Shown: piece after piece, positions 13,604 through 18,557 of the stretch | How positions within the stretch are numbered: the stretch's first letter is position 1 | How the letters are laid out: each line of letters opens with the position of its first letter | Translations under genes and position numbers: made by a program | DNA from: an uncultured Pseudorhodobacter sp. | GTDB taxonomy: Bacteria; Pseudomonadota; Alphaproteobacteria; Rhodobacterales; Rhodobacteraceae | Assembly (NCBI GenBank): GCA_937910975.1 | Contig: CALEMZ010000350.1 | Location: 1 to 18,557, forward strand | DNA length: 18,557 bases | Direction: 5' to 3' | The notes under the pieces: generated by a model | Told to the model about the DNA's origin: nothing | Database searches by the model: none | The model's input: the letters and a program-made list of their open reading frames with translations, nothing else

Positions 13604-15223
13604 ATGGCTATTACCTCTGCAAACCAGCTTGAACTGTTGCAAACGGCTGAGGCCGTCGCGCGGGAAAAGATGATCGACCCTGATCTGGTTATTCAGGCCA
13701 TGGAAGAGAGCCTCGCACGGGCGGCGAAAAGCCGTTACGGCGCAGAGCTGGATATCCGCGTGACGATTGATCGGCGCACCGGACGCGCGACCTTTACCCG
13801 TGTGCGCACGGTTGTAGGCGATGATGAGGTAGAGAATTATCAGGCGCAGATGACCGTCAAAGAGGCCAAGGCGCATCTGGCGGACCCGAAGGTCGGTGAT
13901 GAGATCATTGATGAGGTTCCCCCGGTTGATCTGGGCCGGATCGCAGCGCAATCGGCCAAGCAGGTGATCCTCCAGAAGGTGCGCGAAGCTGAGCGTGACA
14001 GCCAGTATGAAGAATTCAAGGACCGCAAAGGCACGATCATCAATGGTCAGGTCAAGCGCGAGGAATATGGCAATATCATCGTGGATATTGGCCGTGGCGA
14101 AGCGATTCTGCGCCGGAATGAAAAGATCGGCCGCGAATCTTATCGCCCGAATGATCGTATCCGTTGCTACATCAAGGATGTGCGCCGTGAGGCCCGTGGC
14201 CCGCAGGTATTCCTGAGCCGCACCGATCCGCAGTTCATGGCAGAGCTGTTCAAGATGGAAGTGCCGGAGATTTATGACAACATCATCGAGATCAAGGCCG
14301 TTGCCCGTGATCCGGGGTCGCGCGCAAAGATTGCCGTGATTTCCTATGATAACTCGATTGATCCGGTGGGCGCTTGCGTCGGTATGCGCGGTAGCCGCGT
14401 ACAGGCCGTTGTGAACGAGTTGCAGGGCGAAAAGATCGACATCATTCCGTGGAATGCCGATCAGGCGACGTTCCTTGTGAACGCATTGCAGCCGGCCGAA
14501 GTGTCCAAGGTTGTGATCGATGAGGAAGCGGGCAAGATCGAAGTTGTGGTGCCGGATGAGCAATTGTCGCTGGCCATTGGTCGCCGCGGCCAGAACGTGC
14601 GCCTTGCCAGCCAGCTTACCGGGCTTGATATCGACATCGTGACGGAAACCGACGAATCCACGCGCCGTCAGGCAGAGTTTGCAGAGCGGACCGGCCTGTT
14701 CATGGAAGCGCTGGATATCGACGAGATGATGGCGCAGCTGCTGGTGTCGGAAGGCTTCATCACGCTGGAAGAAGTGGCCTATGTCGATATTGACGAATTG
14801 ACGTCCATCGACGGGTTTGATGAAGGCACCGCGGGCGAGTTGCAGACCCGTGCGCGCGAACATCTGGAAGCGGCCAACACCAAGGCGCTGGAAGCGGCCC
14901 GCGCGCTGGGTGTGGAAGACAGCCTTGTGAACTTCGAAGGTCTCACGCCCCAGATGCTGGAGGCTTTGGCCAAAGACGACATCAAGACGCTGGAAGATTT
15001 CGCGACCTGCGCAGACTGGGAACTGGCCGGCGGCTGGACGACGGAAAAAGGCCAGCGCGTCAAGGATGAAGGCGTCTTGGAAAAGTTTGACGTCAGCCTT
15101 GAAGAGGCGCAGCATTTGGTCATGACCGCCCGTGTTATGCTGGGTTGGGTGGACCCGACGGAGTTGGAAACCACCGAGGATGACGGCGGGGAAGACGACG
15201 ATACTGAGGAGGAGGAGGCCTGA
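13604..15223 (+). CDS. nusA: Transcription termination/antitermination protein NusA
   Basis: A 539-residue NusA. The N-terminal RNA-polymerase-binding domain covers about 1-130, the S1 domain about 138-203 (RKGTIINGQVKREEYGNIIV), KH1 with GACVGMRGSR (256-265), KH2 with AIGRRGQNVR (324-333), and two C-terminal helix-hairpin-helix-type repeats (about 372-425 and 443-512), as in longer proteobacterial NusA proteins. It ends with a very acidic tail. NusA binds RNA polymerase and nascent RNA, and affects pausing, intrinsic termination and rRNA antitermination. GGAG lies 8 nt before the ATG. In E. coli NusA feeds back on its own operon; the terminator before rimP would be a natural target here. The nearly gene-length open frame on the opposite strand is a codon-bias artefact. 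Confidence 0.97.
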   Translation: MAITSANQLELLQTAEAVAREKMIDPDLVIQAMEESLARAAKSRYGAELDIRVTIDRRTGRATFTRVRTVVGDDEVENYQAQMTVKEAKAHLADPKVGDEIIDEVPPVDLGRIAAQSAKQVILQKVREAERDSQYEEFKDRKGTIINGQVKREEYGNIIVDIGRGEAILRRNEKIGRESYRPNDRIRCYIKDVRREARGPQVFLSRTDPQFMAELFKMEVPEIYDNIIEIKAVARDPGSRAKIAVISYDNSIDPVGACVGMRGSRVQAVVNELQGEKIDIIPWNADQATFLVNALQPAEVSKVVIDEEAGKIEVVVPDEQLSLAIGRRGQNVRLASQLTGLDIDIVTETDESTRRQAEFAERTGLFMEALDIDEMMAQLLVSEGFITLEEVAYVDIDELTSIDGFDEGTAGELQTRAREHLEAANTKALEAARALGVEDSLVNFEGLTPQMLEALAKDDIKTLEDFATCADWELAGGWTTEKGQRVKDEGVLEKFDVSLEEAQHLVMTARVMLGWVDPTELETTEDDGGEDDDTEEEEA

Positions 15224-15237
15224 GGGCTTCGGAAACC

Positions 15238-15876
15238 ATGACACGCGGGGGCCGCCGGGACAAAGACCAGGACGATGGGCCGGAGCGCCGATGCATCGTC
15301 ACCGGGGAAAGCCAGCCACGGGCGGGGTTGATCCGCTTTGTGGTGGGGCCGGAGGGTCAGGTGGTGCCAGATATTCTGGGTCGCCTGCCCGGTCGGGGTA
15401 TCTATGTGGCGGCGGATCCCGCCGCAATTGCCAAGGCCGCCAAGAAAGGTTTGTTTTCTCGCGCGGCCCGGCAGGTCGTCACCGCGCCGGAGGGGTTGGC
15501 CGAACAGGTGGAAAGCCAGTTGGCGCGCCGTGTCATTGATCTGATCAGCCTTGCGCGCAAAGCAGGGCAGGCAGTGACGGGTTATGAGAAAGTGAAGGAC
15601 TGGTTGGTAAAAAGGCAAGCGATTGCCTTGATCCAGGCCAGTGACGGGTCGGAACGCGGCAAAAGTAAGCTGCGCCCGCCCGAACGGAAGGATGGGTTCA
15701 TCGGCTGTTTGACTGCTCAGGAAATGGGTTTGGCATTTGGGCGGGAACATGCAATACACGGCGCGCTTGCCGCTGGTGGACTCGGCCTTCGTGTTGTAGA
15801 GGAAGCGGCAAGGCTTGCGGGTTTCCGTGAGCAAGCAGGCGGGACGACCGCCGATGAGGATAGACAAGACGCATGA
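15238..15876 (+). CDS. ylxR: YlxR (DUF448) RNA-binding protein fused to L7Ae/YlxQ-like domain
   Basis: A 212-residue protein. Residues 14-88 form a YlxR domain with PERRCIVTGES (15-25) and GRGIYV (52-57). Residues about 98-195 resemble the L7Ae/L30e-like YlxQ protein, with DLISLARKAGQAVTGYEKV (101-119). In Bacillus ylxR and ylxQ are separate neighbours between nusA and infB, so this is a one-gene fusion of both; such fusions are known in alphaproteobacteria. The role is probably RNA binding linked to translation or to RNase P, as proposed for YlxR. It begins 14 nt after nusA, with GGA 5 nt before its ATG, and its TGA overlaps the infB ATG as ATGA. Confidence 0.9.
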   Translation: MTRGGRRDKDQDDGPERRCIVTGESQPRAGLIRFVVGPEGQVVPDILGRLPGRGIYVAADPAAIAKAAKKGLFSRAARQVVTAPEGLAEQVESQLARRVIDLISLARKAGQAVTGYEKVKDWLVKRQAIALIQASDGSERGKSKLRPPERKDGFIGCLTAQEMGLAFGREHAIHGALAAGGLGLRVVEEAARLAGFREQAGGTTADEDRQDA

Positions 15877-18407
15877 GCGATACAGACGGTAAAAAACCCC
15901 TCGGCCTTGGTGGCACCCCCCGTTCGGGCCAGGTGAAGCAAAGCTTCAGTCATGGACGCACGAAAAGTGTGTTGGTGGAAACGAAGCGCAAGCGCGTTGT
16001 CGTGCCGAAGCCGGGTGCTGCTGGTGCAGCCCCCGCAACTGGTGGAAATTCGCATCTGGGCGACCCTTCGAAACGGCCTGCTGGCATCTCGGACGCTGAG
16101 ATGGAGCGCCGCCTCGCAGCCCTGCGCGCGGCAAAAGCCCGTGAGGTCGTAGACGCAGTGCGTCGCGCCGCCGATGAGGTTGCGCGCGATGAAGAGCGCG
16201 CCCGTAAGCGCGAAGAGATAGAAGTCAAGGAACGCGAGGAGCGTGAACGCGAGCAATCGCTGCGTGCCAAGGCCGAAGAAGAAGCACGCGTGAAGGCTGA
16301 GGCTGCTGCCGAGGTCAAGCGCGTTGAGGCTGCAAAAGCTGCGCCCCGCCCTGCGAAACCCGCAGCTGTGGCTCCCGCTGCAGCGGCGGAGGAGCGTGGC
16401 CCGATGAGTGCCAAGCCCGGCCTGACGCCTGCCCGTAGCAAGAATGACCGCGACCGTGACGGCCGCGCCGATGATGGTGGCCGTGGCAAGGCCAAGACCG
16501 ATGACAACCGCCGTACTGGCAAGCTGACGCTGAACGATGCGCTGGCCGGTGAAGGTGGGCGTACGCGCTCCATGGCCGCTATGAAGCGCAAGCAGGAAAA
16601 GGCCCGGCTAAAGGCACTTGGCATGCAGACGCGCCCTGAAAAGCAGGTGCGCGATGTGAAGGTGCCCGAAACCATCGTGGTTTCGGAGCTGGCCAACCGG
16701 ATGGCCGAACGCGCTGCCGATGTGGTGAAAAGCCTGATGAAGATGGGCTTGATGGTTACGATGAACCAGCCCATCGACGCCGATACCGCCGAATTGGTGA
16801 TCGAAGAATTTGGCCACCGCATTGTGCGCGTGTCTGATTCTGACGTGGAGCAGGTGATCGAATCGGTTAAGGATGATGATGCAAATCTTCTGACGCGTCC
16901 GCCGATTGTGACGATCATGGGCCATGTCGATCACGGTAAAACCAGCCTATTGGATGCGATTCGCAATGCCAAAGTGGTTGCGGGCGAAGCCGGCGGGATC
17001 ACCCAGCATATCGGCGCTTATCAGGTAACCACCGATAACGGTGCATTGCTGACCTTCCTCGACACCCCCGGTCACGCGGCCTTTACCTCAATGCGGGCCC
17101 GTGGCGCGCAGGTAACGGATATCGTGGTGCTGGTGGTTGCGGCGGATGATGCCGTGATGCCGCAAACGGTTGAGGCGATCAAGCACGCCAAGGCTGCGAA
17201 TGTGCCAATGATTGTGGCGATCAATAAGATCGACAAGTATGACGCTAACCCGACCAAAGTGCGCACCGACCTGTTGCAGCATGAGGTTGTGGTGGAGGCC
17301 ATGTCAGGTGACGTGCAGGATGTGGAGCTTTCGGCCAAAACTGGCCAAGGCATCGACAAGCTGCTGGAAGCCATAGCGCTTCAGGCTGAGTTGCTTGAGT
17401 TGAAGGCAAGCCCGAACCGGGCTGCTGCGGCTGCTGTGATCGAGGCGAAGCTGGATGTGGGCCGCGGCCCGGTCGCCACCGTTTTGGTGCAAAATGGCAC
17501 GTTGCGGCGCGGCGATATCTTTGTCGTAGGTGAACAGTGGGGCAAGGTTCGCGCTTTGATCAACGACCAGGGTGAGCGCGTCGAAGAAGCTGGCCCTTCC
17601 ACCCCGGTGGAGGTTCTGGGCCTTTCGGGTACTCCGGCGGCAGGCGATGTGCTGAACGTTGTGGAAACCGAAGCGCAGGCACGTGAAATCGCAGATTACC
17701 GTGAGAAAGCCGCCAAGGACAGGCGTGCGGCTGTCGGCGCTGCGACCACGCTGGAACAGTTGATGGCGAAAGCCAAGGCTGACAAGGACGTGGCCGAGTT
17801 GCCGATCATCGTGAAAGCCGATGTGCAGGGTTCTGCCGAGGCGATCATTCAGGCGATGGAGAAGATCGGCAATGATGAGGTGCGCGTGCGCGTGCTGCAT
17901 TATGGCGTGGGCGCGATTACCGACAGTGATGTTAGCCTTGCCGAAGCGTCAGGCGCGCCGATCATTGGTTTTAACGTGCGGGCCAATGCCTCTGCGCGCC
18001 AATCGGCCAACCAAAAGAGCGTGGAAATCCGCTATTACAGCGTGATCTATGATCTTGTGGATGACATCAAAGATGCCGCCTCGGGCCTGTTGAAAGCCGA
18101 AGTCCGCGAAACCTTCATCGGTTATGCGCAGATCAAGGAGGTGTTCAAGGTAACAGGTATTGGCCAAGTTGCGGGCTGTATCGTTACCGAAGGCATTGCG
18201 CGCCGTTCGGCAGGCGTGCGTTTGCTGCGTGACAATGTGGTGATCCATGAAGGTACGCTCAAGACGCTGAAGCGATACAAGGACGAAGTGAAGGAAGTGC
18301 AGTCTGGCCAAGAATGTGGCATGGCGTTTGAACGCTATGAAGACATTCGCCAGGGCGATGTGATCGAGATCTTCGAACGTGAAGAGATTGAGCGCAGGCT
18401 GACCTGA
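15873..18407 (+). CDS. infB: Translation initiation factor IF-2
   Basis: An 844-residue IF-2. The N-terminus carries the alphaproteobacterial motif VKQSFSHGRTKSVLVETKRK (21-40), then a long charged helix (about 75-155, rich in Glu/Arg/Lys/Ala) and an Ala/Pro linker. The conserved IF2-N domain is near 265-335. The GTPase domain has G1 GHVDHGKT (350-357), G3 DTPGH (397-401) and G4 NKID (451-454), followed by domains II, III and the C-terminal fMet-tRNA-binding domain. IF-2 brings initiator tRNA to the 30S subunit and promotes subunit joining. The start overlaps the ylxR stop. In-frame internal starts such as Met178 or Met234 could give shorter forms as in E. coli, but nothing in the sequence proves it. 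It is the last gene of the operon. Confidence 0.97.
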   Translation: MSDTDGKKPLGLGGTPRSGQVKQSFSHGRTKSVLVETKRKRVVVPKPGAAGAAPATGGNSHLGDPSKRPAGISDAEMERRLAALRAAKAREVVDAVRRAADEVARDEERARKREEIEVKEREEREREQSLRAKAEEEARVKAEAAAEVKRVEAAKAAPRPAKPAAVAPAAAAEERGPMSAKPGLTPARSKNDRDRDGRADDGGRGKAKTDDNRRTGKLTLNDALAGEGGRTRSMAAMKRKQEKARLKALGMQTRPEKQVRDVKVPETIVVSELANRMAERAADVVKSLMKMGLMVTMNQPIDADTAELVIEEFGHRIVRVSDSDVEQVIESVKDDDANLLTRPPIVTIMGHVDHGKTSLLDAIRNAKVVAGEAGGITQHIGAYQVTTDNGALLTFLDTPGHAAFTSMRARGAQVTDIVVLVVAADDAVMPQTVEAIKHAKAANVPMIVAINKIDKYDANPTKVRTDLLQHEVVVEAMSGDVQDVELSAKTGQGIDKLLEAIALQAELLELKASPNRAAAAAVIEAKLDVGRGPVATVLVQNGTLRRGDIFVVGEQWGKVRALINDQGERVEEAGPSTPVEVLGLSGTPAAGDVLNVVETEAQAREIADYREKAAKDRRAAVGAATTLEQLMAKAKADKDVAELPIIVKADVQGSAEAIIQAMEKIGNDEVRVRVLHYGVGAITDSDVSLAEASGAPIIGFNVRANASARQSANQKSVEIRYYSVIYDLVDDIKDAASGLLKAEVRETFIGYAQIKEVFKVTGIGQVAGCIVTEGIARRSAGVRLLRDNVVIHEGTLKTLKRYKDEVKEVQSGQECGMAFERYEDIRQGDVIEIFEREEIERRLT

Positions 18408-18428
18408 TCGGTCGGCACGAGATATGAC

Positions 18429-18459
18429 AAAGGCCGGGCAATTGCCCGGCCTTTTGTTT
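18429..18459 (+). terminator. Intrinsic terminator after infB
   Basis: A perfect 11-bp stem, AAAGGCCGGGC (18429-18439) with GCCCGGCCTTT (18444-18454), and an AATT loop are followed by TTTTGTTT (18452-18459). It starts 21 nt after the infB stop. Being almost symmetrical (A-run before, T-run after), it could also work for a gene on the other strand. In the remaining 98 nt to the window end I see no recognisable gene. Confidence 0.9.
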
Positions 18460-18557
18460 GATGCTGGCTGTGATCAGCTTTTGCGTGTCGGCATGTTCGG
18501 TTTGGGGAGTATCCGAAACTCTGTGTATGAGGCTCAGCCCATGCAGGTTTGACGGGT

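Noticed and set aside
13598..15244. A 548-codon open frame antisense to nearly the whole of nusA
   Set aside because: It mirrors a strongly supported gene, its translation is low-complexity and resembles no family, and long antisense frames are expected in GC-rich genes with biased third codon positions.
18476..18557. Short frames after the infB terminator (for example 19 codons from 18492)
   Set aside because: Too short, no ribosome binding site of note and no recognisable product; a gene entering from the right edge cannot be judged.

Overview
The window looks like a chromosomal segment of an alphaproteobacterium, most probably of the Rhodobacteraceae (Roseobacter-like). The grounds are the high G+C coding sequence, a YlxR protein fused to an L7Ae-like domain between nusA and infB, a ubiquinone gene (ubiG), a DUF1178 gene, a 539-residue NusA with an acidic tail, and the general style of the metabolic genes. 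No rRNA, tRNA, insertion sequence, phage gene, CRISPR array or restriction/defence gene was found. Gene density is high and base composition is fairly even, so I see no sign of a recent island.

Layout. (1) Positions 1-2281: a class V aminotransferase (minus strand, C-terminus cut off by the window edge) faces away from an Lrp/AsnC regulator across a 109-nt AT-rich promoter region. A heparan-alpha-glucosaminide acetyltransferase-like membrane protein then converges on the regulator. (2) Positions 2282-8067: one probable operon, galM-ltnD-otnK-otnC-otnI plus a small-molecule kinase. The first five genes are joined by four successive ATGA stop/start overlaps. The four middle enzymes form a complete L-threonate catabolic route: oxidation to 2-oxo-tetronate, isomerisation to 3-oxo-tetronate, phosphorylation, and decarboxylation to dihydroxyacetone phosphate. 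A GGTATACC palindrome of the kind bound by GntR/FCD regulators lies upstream, but no regulator or transporter is in the window. (3) Positions 8064-9541, minus strand: thpR (RNA 2',3'-cyclic phosphodiesterase), then a dienoyl-CoA isomerase-like crotonase whose stop codon shares a TTAA with the stop of the kinase. (4) Positions 9542-12719: a Nudix hydrolase, a DUF1178 protein, ubiG (minus strand) and a divergent prolyl iminopeptidase. (5) Positions 12720-18459: the transcription/translation operon rimP-nusA-ylxR-infB. It has a convincing promoter, a short leader with an intrinsic terminator before rimP, and a strong terminator just after infB.

Most of the window is ordinary core or common accessory metabolism. 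The parts most worth a second look are the rimP leader, which appears to hold an attenuator with competing pairings, and the composition of the tetronate operon, where a mutarotase leads and an ACAD10/ACAD11-type kinase follows a complete L-threonate pathway. I did not find clear evidence of a wholly new system.
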